Below, in pieces: positions 53,791-61,547 of a stretch of 64,000 nt of DNA. Source of the stretch: an uncultured Lachnospiraceae bacterium. GTDB lineage: Bacteria > Bacillota > Clostridia > Lachnospirales > Lachnospiraceae. The stretch's first letter is position 1; each line of letters starts with the position of its first letter. Below the pieces are notes generated by a model. It was not told the DNA's origin. It ran no database searches and saw only the letters and a list, made by a program, of their open reading frames with translations. Both the position numbers and the translations under genes were made by a program. The DNA is taken from assembly GCA_900550285.1 (NCBI GenBank), contig URRW01000007.1:24713-88712 (forward strand), written 5' to 3'.

Positions 53791-53853
53791 CTCTGTTCTC
53801 CCATTCCTCCGGCTGTCCTGCCCGCCGGATTTTTTTTCAGTTTACCACGGATT

Positions 53854-54258
53854 TCAATCAAAAACCACTGTTTTATCCACAAAAGGCATTTTGATCACGA
53901 TATATGGATAGGAAGGATTCTCCCCCTGCTCCGACACGTCCTTTGGCCCGGTCAGCTCCGTATCCAGATAAACCGCGTTGTCCGTCGCATACAGCGCGTT
54001 TACCGAAATGCTGTAGCCGCCCGAGGGCTGCCTGCCGTACCCGACGCACAAATACAGATAGCCGCTGTCGCCGTACGTCAGCTTAAACGGCTCCGCCTTT
54101 TTTTCCTCCACCATTTCCAAAAGCTCCTCCGGCAGCCGCTTTTCATCCACCACCGTAAATTCCAGCTGCGTCTGCTCCTCCTTCTTTTCCCCGAAGCTGC
54201 AGCCTGCAAACATCAGGCACACGCACACCGCTGCCGCCCAGATCCTGCACCCTTTCAT
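53854..54258 (-). CDS. Small lipoprotein with PrcB-like C-terminal domain
   Basis: A 134-residue exported protein. The signal peptide ends in lipobox FAGC with Cys20, then a short linker (SFGEKKEEQTQ). The folded part has FKLTYGDSGYLYLCVGYGRQ followed by PSGGYSISVNALYATDNAVY, the GR-x-P-(S/T)-GGY motif of PrcB_C-type domains, and ends YPYIVIKMPFVDKTVVFD. Such domains were first noted in a Treponema protease complex subunit; their general role is unclear. It is likely anchored to the outer face of the membrane. The gene lies upstream of pyrC and is divergent from plsC across a 619-bp spacer. Function unknown. Confidence 0.75.
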   Translation of the reverse strand: MKGCRIWAAAVCVCLMFAGCSFGEKKEEQTQLEFTVVDEKRLPEELLEMVEEKKAEPFKLTYGDSGYLYLCVGYGRQPSGGYSISVNALYATDNAVYLDTELTGPKDVSEQGENPSYPYIVIKMPFVDKTVVFD

Positions 54259-54455
54259 GCCAAAACCTCCCCGTTTTTCTATCCTCTGCCCGCCAAAAAC
54301 CGCTAAACCTGCTTCCTGACCGGCATTCCCGAGTCTGCTTTATTGTATGAAAAACAACGTTTGTCCTATGAACCGCCGCCGGGACATCCTTCCGGCATCC
54401 ACGCCCGACACCTCCGCGCACCGCCACCCTAGCCTTCCGCTCTCCACCAGCCACA

Positions 54456-54732
54456 GCCCTCCGGCAGCGTCCGGCTTGGCACAGCCCCGGTGCGGCGGCG
54501 CGTCTGCGCCTGCCGACCGGCGAGCGAGGGGAAATTTGCAAACGCTGCGGACTGCCCGGCAGACTGTCCGGGACTTGTCCGAGCACGGCATACGCCGTGC
54601 GAGTTTGACCGGACAGCCTGCGTCCCGGGCAGCCTGCAGCGTTTGAATCAAATTTTCCATGAGCGAGCCTGGAGGCAGGCGCAGACGCGCCGCCGTACAG
54701 GGGCTGTGCCAAACCGGACGCTGCCGGAGGGC
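54456..54732 (+). repeat. Long palindrome with conserved asymmetric core (copy 2)
   Basis: A 277-bp imperfect inverted repeat. The outer arms (GCCCTCCGGCAGCGTCCGG ... CCGGACGCTGCCGGAGGGC) match over about 60 bp with few mismatches. The inner part has GGCGAGC, GGAAATTTGCAAACGCTG, a long GC-rich pair of arms with a terminal hairpin (GCACGGCATACGCCGTGC), then CAGCGTTTGAATCAAATTTT and GAGCGAG. The core is shared with copy 1 at 29.3-29.5 kb, while the outer arms are unrelated. Next to the core, CTG/CAG here replaces ATC/GAT there, a change that keeps pairing. It lies upstream of the likely plsC promoter. Confidence 0.85.
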
Positions 54733-54785
54733 GGATCTGTGCCGGAGGGCTGGGCTGTTGGCACGCAAGGACTTGCATCGCAGGC

Positions 54786-54814
54786 TTGCTTTTTTGCCCC
54801 GCGAAAGCTATACT
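54786..54814 (+). promoter_or_regulatory. Probable sigma-A promoter of plsC
   Basis: TTGCTT (54,786-54,791), a 17-bp spacer and TATACT (54,809-54,814) lie 64 bp before the plsC start. The -10 is good, the -35 matches its TTG half. If used, the transcript starts downstream of the large palindrome, so the palindrome is not part of the plsC leader. Confidence 0.5.
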
Positions 54815-54877
54815 GAAAAGCGTCAGCGACAAATACGGATGCCGTATCAAACGGCGCCCGAAAGGAGATAAGTAGAT

Positions 54878-55618
54878 ATGATTCGCTTTATTTTTACCGT
54901 CCTGTTCGTGGTCCTCTTCCTCGTCTTAAGCATCCCGCTTCTGATCGCAGAGTGGATCATCGGCAAATTCAATCCGTCCGTGAAGGACAAAAGTTCCCTT
55001 GCGATCGTCAACTGGGCGTTCCGCATGGTGCTTCGCATTTCCGGCGTATCCATCAGCTACCGCGGGGAAGAGAGGATTCCGAAGGATACCCCCGTTTTAT
55101 ACGTCGGCAATCACAGAAGCTTTTTTGACATCGTAATGACATATGTGCGCGTGCCGCGTACAACCGGATACATTTCCAAAAAAGAGTTTTTAAAGATCCC
55201 TCTTTTGTCCAACTGGATGAAAAACCTGCACTGCCTTTTCCTCGACCGCGACAATCTTAAAGAAGGGATGAAAACGATCCTTGCCGCCGTCGAAGAGATG
55301 AAAAACGGCGTGTCCATCTGCATTTTCCCCGAGGGCACAAGAAACCGCACGCAGGATCCGCTCCTGCCGTTCCATGCGGGCAGCTTAAAGATCGCGGAAA
55401 AGGCAAAATGCCCCATCGTGCCGATGGCGATCGCCAACGCGGGCGCGATCTTTGAGGATCAGTTCCCGAAGATCAGAAAAACAAGGGTTATCATCGAATA
55501 CGGCGAGCCCATCGACACTACAGATTTAGACCGCGAGCAGAAAAAACAGCTTGCCGACACCGTAGCGTCAAAGATCCGTCAGATGTACGAAAAAAATCTG
55601 CAGGAGATCCGCGGATAA
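54878..55618 (+). CDS. plsC: 1-acyl-sn-glycerol-3-phosphate acyltransferase
   Basis: A 246-residue membrane-associated acyltransferase. A hydrophobic N-terminal anchor (about 3-25) comes first, then the catalytic H-x4-D in YVGNHRSFFD near 74-83, ISKKEFLKIP, and the substrate-binding FPEGTRNRTQDPLLPFHAG. It adds the second acyl chain to lysophosphatidate, giving phosphatidic acid for membrane lipids. AAAGGAG stands before ATG 54878. It is a single-gene unit that converges on the helicase gene at a bidirectional terminator. The call is confident. Confidence 0.92.
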   Translation: MIRFIFTVLFVVLFLVLSIPLLIAEWIIGKFNPSVKDKSSLAIVNWAFRMVLRISGVSISYRGEERIPKDTPVLYVGNHRSFFDIVMTYVRVPRTTGYISKKEFLKIPLLSNWMKNLHCLFLDRDNLKEGMKTILAAVEEMKNGVSICIFPEGTRNRTQDPLLPFHAGSLKIAEKAKCPIVPMAIANAGAIFEDQFPKIRKTRVIIEYGEPIDTTDLDREQKKQLADTVASKIRQMYEKNLQEIRG

Positions 55619-55641
55619 TTTTTCCCATCCCCCCAGTGCAC

Positions 55642-55692
55642 AAAAAAGGCTTCTGCCAATCCTGAAACCAGGATCCGGCAAAAGCCTTTTTT
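55642..55692. terminator. Bidirectional terminator between plsC and the helicase gene
   Basis: A long hairpin beginning AAAAAAGGCTT and ending AAGCCTTTTTT, with inner pairs TGCC/GGCA and ATCCTG/CAGGAT. A-runs on one side and T-runs on the other give both convergent genes a U-tract after the stem. Confidence 0.88.
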
Positions 55693-55721
55693 CATACGCT
55701 TTTTCTTTTGCATCCCTGCAT

Positions 55722-57683
55722 TTACCGGTGCATCCGCCTGTCCTTTTTCGTCTCCCGGTAGCACTTGTCGCACACCAGAAACGCCGAGCCCACCGGAAGC
55801 GGCGCGCCGCAGTAGCGGCATTTGCGGATGTAATCATTTTTATTCTTCGTCAGGAAACGCATGATCGTTTCCTCCGTCTTTTCCCGCTCGCGCACGAGCC
55901 GGTCGGCGTCGATATTTTTGCCCAGACGGGTGGAAAACTGATAGTACAGATCCAGCATTTTATAAAACGTCTCATACCGCATCAGCCCCGCGTCCGTGCA
56001 CATCATCAGCGCCGGGAAATGCAGCGCCACGTCCGCCGTATAGGTTTTGCAGTAATAGAGCCAGAGCGCCACGATGTCGCGGTTTTTGATGTCGATGGAG
56101 CAGGTCAGCATCCGGTAAAGCAGATGCTTGTCCTCAAAGCCGTCGATCTCCTTCCGGTCTTTATACGCCTTTTCATACAAAAACAGCATCTCTTCAATAC
56201 TGATCTTTTCAAACGGCTCCGGCGTCTCCACCGATTTCCAGATTTTGAGCACCGCGTCCAACGGCTCCGCCATATCCAGAAGCACCTGCGGAAAGCCCAG
56301 CGTCACATGGTCCACCTTCGGCTCCTCCTGCAAAAAATGCGTGCCGATATAGTCCAGCCCCTCTTTTCCGACGGCGCTCACATAGCCCTTATCATACAGC
56401 CCGAAACGCCCGGCGCGCCCCGCGATCTGCTTGATCTCCTCCACCTTCAGCGCGCGGGTTCCTTTTCCGTCGAATTTTTCCGTCTGCACAAAAACAATGC
56501 GGCGCACCGGAAGGTTTAAGCCCATGCCGATCGCGTCCGTGGAAACGACCACCTTCGTCTCCTTTGCGGAAAACATCCGGATCTGTCTGCGCCGAATCTC
56601 CGGCGGCAGGCTGCCGTATATGACGCTCGCCTTCATCCCTTCCCGTTCCAGCCGCCCCGCGATGTCCAGCACCGCCCGCTTTGTAAACACGATCAGCGCG
56701 TCGCCCTCCTGCACGTCGTCCGGGAATACGAAGGGCTTTTCCTCGCACACAAGCGCCGTCTTTCTTTCATACCGGCGCACCTCGAACGTATCGCCGCACA
56801 ATCCGATCAGATGGGTCACTACGCCCTCCGCCGCCGGGCTCATGCACACATGGATCTCCGGGCACTGCACGCCCAGAATCGCCCGCGTCCAGGAATGTCC
56901 CCGGTCTGCATCCGCGATCATCTGCGCCTCGTCGATGACCGCCACGTCATAGACCTGGTCGATGTCCAGCATTTCCACCGTCGAGGAGGTGATGCGGCTG
57001 TTTTCCGCATAGATCCGTTCCTCGCCCGTCAGCATCGTGCACGCGATCTTTGCGTCCCGCATTTTTTCATATACTTCCAGCGCCAGTAGGCGCAGCGGTC
57101 CTAAGTAAACGCCCTTGTAAGCCTCCTTCAGCCGCTGCAGCGCCTGATAGGTCTTGCCGCAGTTGGTCGGCCCGACGTGCAGGATGAAATGCCGTTTCAT
57201 TTCCAGCGCCTTCGGAAACTCCATTTCCGGGCGCGTCGGCACCAGATCGATGATCTGGCTGCGGATCCCGTGCTCCGCATACGAACGCGACAGGCTTTTC
57301 ATCGTCTGCTGGCAGATCTCCCCCGGCCGCTGCGTCCTCAGATATTCCAGAAAACGCCCCGTGATCAGCTCCTGCTCCTCCGGGCGCATCGTCTCAATAT
57401 CCAGACGCACCAGCTCCTCCATCAAAAAATCGCGGATCTGCATGATCGCAAACTGGTTGTTCTGTTTAAACGCATAATACGCCATGTTGCGGATCTGGCG
57501 GTGGTACTCCTCCAGATGGGGCTGCGTCATCCGTCCCGCCTTCATGTGCTTCATCTCGTCTGCCAGCCTGCCGATCCGCTGCTCGTAGGTCTTTTTCCCG
57601 TCGTTGTTCTTCTTTTTCAGCTTCAGCGCGCTGTCCTTATACTGGCTGAAATAAAACTGCACCAGCTTTTCTTTCTGTATCAT
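55722..57683 (-). CDS. SUV3-like DExH RNA helicase with C-terminal zinc ribbon
   Basis: A 653-residue helicase. After a charged helical N-terminus (1-150) come Walker A HVGPTNCGKTYQ (GKT at 176-178), DEAQM at 251-255, then motif V STDAIGMGLNLPVRRIVF and motif VI QIAGRAGRFG. This set is that of SUV3, the mitochondrial degradosome RNA helicase, and of its bacterial relatives. The C-terminus has a CRYCGAP ... CDKCY zinc ribbon, absent from mitochondrial SUV3. ATG 57683 follows CGGAGAATTGAT and has an excellent promoter upstream. A role in RNA turnover is inferred; partners such as PNPase are not in the window. Confidence 0.85.
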   Translation of the reverse strand: MIQKEKLVQFYFSQYKDSALKLKKKNNDGKKTYEQRIGRLADEMKHMKAGRMTQPHLEEYHRQIRNMAYYAFKQNNQFAIMQIRDFLMEELVRLDIETMRPEEQELITGRFLEYLRTQRPGEICQQTMKSLSRSYAEHGIRSQIIDLVPTRPEMEFPKALEMKRHFILHVGPTNCGKTYQALQRLKEAYKGVYLGPLRLLALEVYEKMRDAKIACTMLTGEERIYAENSRITSSTVEMLDIDQVYDVAVIDEAQMIADADRGHSWTRAILGVQCPEIHVCMSPAAEGVVTHLIGLCGDTFEVRRYERKTALVCEEKPFVFPDDVQEGDALIVFTKRAVLDIAGRLEREGMKASVIYGSLPPEIRRRQIRMFSAKETKVVVSTDAIGMGLNLPVRRIVFVQTEKFDGKGTRALKVEEIKQIAGRAGRFGLYDKGYVSAVGKEGLDYIGTHFLQEEPKVDHVTLGFPQVLLDMAEPLDAVLKIWKSVETPEPFEKISIEEMLFLYEKAYKDRKEIDGFEDKHLLYRMLTCSIDIKNRDIVALWLYYCKTYTADVALHFPALMMCTDAGLMRYETFYKMLDLYYQFSTRLGKNIDADRLVREREKTEETIMRFLTKNKNDYIRKCRYCGAPLPVGSAFLVCDKCYRETKKDRRMHR

Positions 57684-57723
57684 ATCAATTCTCCGTTATC
57701 ACTTTTAAACGCCAATTACGCTT

Positions 57724-57752
57724 ATTATAAGTTGTAACGGATTGTTCGTCAA
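57724..57752 (-). promoter_or_regulatory. Sigma-A promoter of the helicase gene
   Basis: The minus strand has TTGACG (57,747-57,752), exactly 17 bp, and TATAAT (57,724-57,729), about 40 bp before the helicase start. It is the best vegetative promoter in the window. The -35 overlaps the stop codon of the racemase gene. Confidence 0.88.
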
Positions 57753-58909
57753 TCACGGGCGGACATATCTGCAGACGGCGCAGCGCCTTTTGCTTCCTCC
57801 CGGTCTGTTCTCCTTACGACCCTGCTGCCCAGACGGCTCAGTATCTCGTTGGAAATCGTCCCTACCTGCTTTGCCACATCGTAAACGCTGATCTCCTCCT
57901 TTCCGTCCCGCCCGATCAGCACCGCCGTGTCGCCTGCCTTTACCTGCGGGATTTTCGTAACGTCCACAAGCATCTGATCCATGCAGATCCGCCCCGCCAC
58001 CAAAGCTCTCCTGCCGCCGATCAAAACGCTGCCCCTTCCGCAGGAGAGGCTGCGCGGCACACCATCCGCATAGCCGATGGACAAAACCGCCAGCCGCGTT
58101 TTCTGACGCGCCCGAAACGCCAGTCCGTAGCCCGCGCACTCTCCCTTTTCCAGCGTCCGCACGGACGTTACCCTTGCATACAGGGAAAGCACCGGCAAAA
58201 GCCCCGGCTTAAGCCTCCGCGCGTCTGCCCCGCTGCTGAGCACGCCGTAAAGGGCAATGCCGCAGCGCGCAAAGCTTCCGCCAAATTCCGGATAGGAAAG
58301 CGCCCCGTAACTGCTAAGAAGATGCGCCTGCCTGCATTCCAGCCCTTCCCGCTCCAGCGCTCCCACCGTCTGCCAGAACCGCTCCGCCTGCTTTTTTGTA
58401 AACGCCCGCTCCCTTCTGTGATGTCCGTCTGCTGCGCACAGATGGGTAAAAACCCCTTCTACTTCCAGATTTTTCAAAAAATAAATCTGCCGGATCCGCC
58501 TGATACAATCCCACCGCTCTCCCAGCCGGTGCATCCCCGTATCCACCGCGATCTGCACCCGGAGCGGCTTTCCAAAGCCGTTCAGCTTCCATCCGTACTC
58601 GTAATCCACCACCGTCTGCGTCAGGCAGAACCGTTCCAGCAGTCCAAACTGCCCTTCCGGCGTACCGCCCAGTACGAGCACCGTCCCCTTTGCGCCCTGC
58701 TGCCGCACAAACGCCCCTTCCTCCGCCGTCGCCACACAGAAATCCTCAATGCCCATCCGCCTGCATTCCCGCACCACAAGCGCCGTCCCGTGGCCGTAGG
58801 CGTTCGCCTTTACCGCAGGCATCAGGCGGCAGCCCTTTGGCAGGCAGCTTTGAAGCAAACGGATATTGTGCCGCAGATGGGCAGTGTTTAATTCGATCCA
58901 CGCCCTCAT
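57749..58909 (-). CDS. Alanine/serine racemase (VanT catalytic-domain-like)
   Basis: A 386-residue PLP racemase. MPAVKANAYGHG holds the PLP lysine (Lys34); the partner base Tyr lies in KGECAGYGLAF near 250, and MDQMLVDVTKIPQVKAGD is the usual C-terminal block. It has no membrane domain, unlike full VanT (about 700 residues); in vanL-type clusters the serine racemase is split, and this would match the catalytic half. It is the last gene of the vanG-like run and overlaps the hexapeptide-protein stop by 4 bp (ATGA). It may supply D-Ser for the VanG-like ligase, or be an ordinary alanine racemase; sequence motifs do not decide. AAGGAGCAGGC precedes ATG 58909. Confidence 0.8.
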   Translation of the reverse strand: MRAWIELNTAHLRHNIRLLQSCLPKGCRLMPAVKANAYGHGTALVVRECRRMGIEDFCVATAEEGAFVRQQGAKGTVLVLGGTPEGQFGLLERFCLTQTVVDYEYGWKLNGFGKPLRVQIAVDTGMHRLGERWDCIRRIRQIYFLKNLEVEGVFTHLCAADGHHRRERAFTKKQAERFWQTVGALEREGLECRQAHLLSSYGALSYPEFGGSFARCGIALYGVLSSGADARRLKPGLLPVLSLYARVTSVRTLEKGECAGYGLAFRARQKTRLAVLSIGYADGVPRSLSCGRGSVLIGGRRALVAGRICMDQMLVDVTKIPQVKAGDTAVLIGRDGKEEISVYDVAKQVGTISNEILSRLGSRVVRRTDREEAKGAAPSADMSARD

Positions 58910-59376
58910 GCCTGCTCCTTTCCGATAAAAACCCGCGGGGGATCCGCCACCGCCGTCGCAAATTCCGGCACATCCCTGCACACCACAGCGCCCGCGCCGA
59001 TCTTTGCCCCTTTTCCGATCCGGATCCCGCCCACCAATACCGCGCCCGCCCCGATCAGGCAGCCGTCCCCGATCACAGGCGCCTTATGATCCACCTCCCC
59101 GACCGTCACGTTCTGGTAGATCCGGCAGTTTTTCCCGATGTGCGCGTACCGCGAAATATAAATGCCGTGCAGCCCGTGGGGCAGCGACGGAATATCCTCC
59201 AAAACCGCCCCGCTGCCGATATAGCCGCCGTGCCGGTGCGCCGCCCGGTTCAGATAAAAGGTCAGCGCATGACGGACAAACGGGTTTTTACTGCGCGCCC
59301 GCAGCCGGAATATCTTCCAGAACAGCCAAAGCCCGTCCCCCTTTGAATAATCTGTCAGCCAGCCTCCAAAGCTCAT
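58906..59376 (-). CDS. Hexapeptide-repeat acyltransferase (serine acetyltransferase-like)
   Basis: A 156-residue protein with a left-handed beta-helix in its last two thirds: RYAHIGKNCRIYQNVTVGEV, VIGDGCLIGAGAVLVGGIRI and GKGAKIGAGAVVCRDVPEFA show the hexapeptide pattern. The N-terminal DYSKGDGLWLFWKIFRLRAR is unlike CysE's helical domain. It resembles short serine O-acetyltransferase-like members found in wall and capsule clusters. Both ends overlap neighbours by 4 bp (ATGA), so it is made together with the VanG-like ligase and the racemase. Its substrate is unknown; acylation of a sugar or of serine would each fit. Confidence 0.75.
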   Translation of the reverse strand: MSFGGWLTDYSKGDGLWLFWKIFRLRARSKNPFVRHALTFYLNRAAHRHGGYIGSGAVLEDIPSLPHGLHGIYISRYAHIGKNCRIYQNVTVGEVDHKAPVIGDGCLIGAGAVLVGGIRIGKGAKIGAGAVVCRDVPEFATAVADPPRVFIGKEQA

Positions 59377-60452
59377 ACCGCCTCCCGTTCTGCTGCGTCG
59401 GCAGCTTCTTTGCCAAACGCCAGCCCGACCGCCATATCCACAACCTGTTCCAGCGAAAAGCCCGCCGCCCGCATCATTCCGGGAAACCTGCTGTGCGCCG
59501 TAAAGCCCGGGATCGTGTTTACTTCATTAAAAACGATACGCCCCTCCGGCGTCAGAAACAGATCCACCCGCGCAAAGCCCCGACAGCCCAGCGCACGGTA
59601 GATTTTTTTCGCCGCCTCCCGGATCTCCTGCGCCTTTTGCTTTTCAATCCGCGCCGGGACATGGATCTTTGACGTTACAAGCCCGTACTTTTCGGCATAA
59701 TCAAAAAACCCGTCCGCAAGCTCAATCTCATCCACCTCGCCCGTGATCAGCCTGTCGTTTCCCATGACCGCGCAGCCCACCTCAAAGCCGGGGACAAACT
59801 GCTCCACAACCGCTTCGTCGTCGTAAGCAAATGCCTTTTCAAGCGCCGGCACAATTTCCTCCGGCGACGATACCTTCGTGATCCCAAAAGACGATCCCGC
59901 CCGCACCGGCTTTACAAAAACCGGATATGCAAGCTTTGGCAGGTTCCGTGCCCCGTCGCTGCGCCGCACCAAAACGGATTCGGGGACGCAGACCCCCGCC
60001 GCCTTTGCCAGCCGGTGCGCCCGGTCCTTGTCCATCCCGAGCACCGATCCGGTCATCGTGCAGCCGACCACCGGGACGCCCGCAAGCTCACACAGTCCCT
60101 GCACCGTCCCGTCCTCCCCGTTTTTGCCGTGGAGCACCGGAAATACCGCGTCTACGGCGACCCTTTCTGCGCCAGTCTCCCGGAATACCAAAAAGCTGCC
60201 TTTTTTGTCACTGCTTCTGTCCGGCAAAAGCGCCGTCCTGACACAGCTTTCCTCCAAAAACCATTCGTCCGCCGGGATCTTGTCCCACGCCCCTTCATAG
60301 GCATACCAGCTGCCGCTTTTTGTGATCCCCACCGGGAAAACCTCATATTTGCTGCGGTCCATATGGGTCATGACGCTGTACGCCGATTCCAGCGACACAC
60401 TGTACTCCAGCGAGCACCCGCCAAACAATACCGCGATCCTTTTTTTCTCCAT
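59373..60452 (-). CDS. vanG: D-alanine--D-alanine/D-serine ligase (VanG-like)
   Basis: A 359-residue ATP-grasp ligase. FGGCSLEYSVSLESAYSVMT at 10-29 is the start of the family. FVKPVRAGSSFGI, EVDEIELADGFFDYAEKYGL with the omega-loop EKY at 244-246, and IVFNEVNTIPGF follow. EKY is found in D-Ala-D-Ala and D-Ala-D-Ser ligases, while D-Ala-D-Lac ligases differ here. The layout TSKIHVPARI after the loop fits VanG/VanC-type enzymes. It would make D-Ala-D-Ser (or D-Ala-D-Ala) for the cell-wall precursor. Start 60452 has GGAGGACATGGAAC before it. Flanked by vanW-, vanS- and vanR-like genes. Product specificity is inferred. Confidence 0.85.
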   Translation of the reverse strand: MEKKRIAVLFGGCSLEYSVSLESAYSVMTHMDRSKYEVFPVGITKSGSWYAYEGAWDKIPADEWFLEESCVRTALLPDRSSDKKGSFLVFRETGAERVAVDAVFPVLHGKNGEDGTVQGLCELAGVPVVGCTMTGSVLGMDKDRAHRLAKAAGVCVPESVLVRRSDGARNLPKLAYPVFVKPVRAGSSFGITKVSSPEEIVPALEKAFAYDDEAVVEQFVPGFEVGCAVMGNDRLITGEVDEIELADGFFDYAEKYGLVTSKIHVPARIEKQKAQEIREAAKKIYRALGCRGFARVDLFLTPEGRIVFNEVNTIPGFTAHSRFPGMMRAAGFSLEQVVDMAVGLAFGKEAADAAEREAV

Positions 60453-60482
60453 GTTCCATGTCCTCCGTTTCTTCAAGCCTGC

Positions 60483-61307
60483 TTATCCGATTTCTTCTAT
60501 TTTGGTTCCCGACGGCAGCGGATAGCCGATCCGGCAGCGGTTTTTGTAAACCAGTTCCTTTTTCCCTGCCCCCTTCTCCTCCCGGAGCCGCTCTGTCCGC
60601 ACCACGTCCACTTCCTCCCATATCCCGTTTTTATCCCGGCAGTATCGCAGATTTTCATTTGCCACCTCCCAGCGCATCCCCGGCTCCCGCTCTGTATACA
60701 CCGCCGCGCCGATCTCTTTTTCGGTAAAAAAAATCCCGATCTGAAAGCTCTGCTCCGTATTGTTTTGAAAACGCAGATCCAGCCAGCCCTCCGCCACCGC
60801 CGCGTCCACGCCCATCGGCGCGTCGCTTTTTGGCTCCGGGAAATCCTTTTTCCGGTGTCCGTGCCGCTCCGTCACCGTCAGCGGCGAATGTAAAAGCACC
60901 CAGCAGAGCAGGTTGCTCAGCTGGCACAGACCGCCGCCCTGTTCTGTCACAAGCTTTCCGTTTACCTCCGCCAGCCCGTTTTTGTAGGGAATCTCCCGGT
61001 CCGCGTCCTTTACGAGCGCCCAGAAGGAAAAGGTCTCTCCCGGCCCGATCACAAGCCCGTCGATCGTCGCCGCCGCAAGCTTTAAATTAAACGCCTTGTT
61101 TTCCTGATAAACCATGGCAAATCCGGTGTTTTCGTTATACATCGGGCAGACTGATTCAAACAGCTTTACGGCAAGGCGCTCCTTTTCCAGCCGTCCGGCA
61201 TAGCGGTTTTTGTCCCATTTCATTTTCGTATAAAAAAAAAGCTTCCGCTGTTTTTTCCGCAGGGGACGGATCCACGGAAACAGCTGCGTCACATAAATCC
61301 TCTCCAT
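60483..61307 (-). CDS. vanW: VanW-like protein
   Basis: A 274-residue protein with the typical VanW length. Its core is DGLVIGPGETFSFWALVKDA, AEVNGKLVTEQGGGLCQLSN and LLHSPLTVTERHGHRKKDF, a pattern of the VanW/YoaR-type domain. No signal peptide or membrane segment is clear. VanW is found in vanB- and vanG-type clusters; its job in resistance is not known. The gene is 30 bp upstream of the ligase and is transcribed with it. Start 61307 follows GAGGAGACAGGA; longer starts have no site. Confidence 0.85.
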   Translation of the reverse strand: MERIYVTQLFPWIRPLRKKQRKLFFYTKMKWDKNRYAGRLEKERLAVKLFESVCPMYNENTGFAMVYQENKAFNLKLAAATIDGLVIGPGETFSFWALVKDADREIPYKNGLAEVNGKLVTEQGGGLCQLSNLLCWVLLHSPLTVTERHGHRKKDFPEPKSDAPMGVDAAVAEGWLDLRFQNNTEQSFQIGIFFTEKEIGAAVYTEREPGMRWEVANENLRYCRDKNGIWEEVDVVRTERLREEKGAGKKELVYKNRCRIGYPLPSGTKIEEIG

Positions 61308-61547
61308 TCCTGTCTCCTCTCTTCCATGTTTCAAACGTGTGCGCCAAGACGCACACCCGCGCCGAGCGCGTTTACCGTCAGGCAATATCTGCCGAATAAA
61401 AAAAGGTTCCTGTCCGGTACGAGATTATCGTATCAGAACGGGAACCCTTTTTTTTTCGTTTTTCCTGTATGGTTTCTGCCTGTTTCCTGCAGAAATTCTT
61501 ATGATTTTCTTATCCTCAGTGTACAAGGAGGGTATCTTTGGTGCTTC

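Larger units (their letters stand above)
54259..54877. other. 619-bp divergent spacer; no protein gene seen
   Basis: This spacer separates the PrcB-like lipoprotein gene (minus) from plsC (plus). It holds the large palindrome at 54,456-54,732, a second copy of GCCGGAGGGC just after it (54,741-54,750), and a plausible plsC promoter. The left 190 bp (54,259-54,455) show no clear structure or promoter. Short open frames in it follow the palindrome symmetry and have no ribosome-binding site. Confidence 0.7.

Noticed and set aside
53812..53838. CCGGC/GCCGG hairpin followed by eight T bases on the plus strand
   Set aside because: No plus-strand gene ends here; the shape is weak and probably accidental.
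53005..54306. A 433-codon plus-strand open frame across pyrC and the lipoprotein gene
   Set aside because: Antisense to two well-supported genes and made of His/Arg-rich low-information sequence.
54259..54455. A promoter for the lipoprotein gene (TACAAT near 54,342-54,350, minus strand)
   Set aside because: There is no acceptable -35 at 16-18 bp, so I do not list it.
54347..54871. Several short plus- and minus-strand open frames within the 54.3-54.9 kb spacer
   Set aside because: They arise from the symmetric GC-rich palindrome, repeat its arms in translation, and lack start signals.
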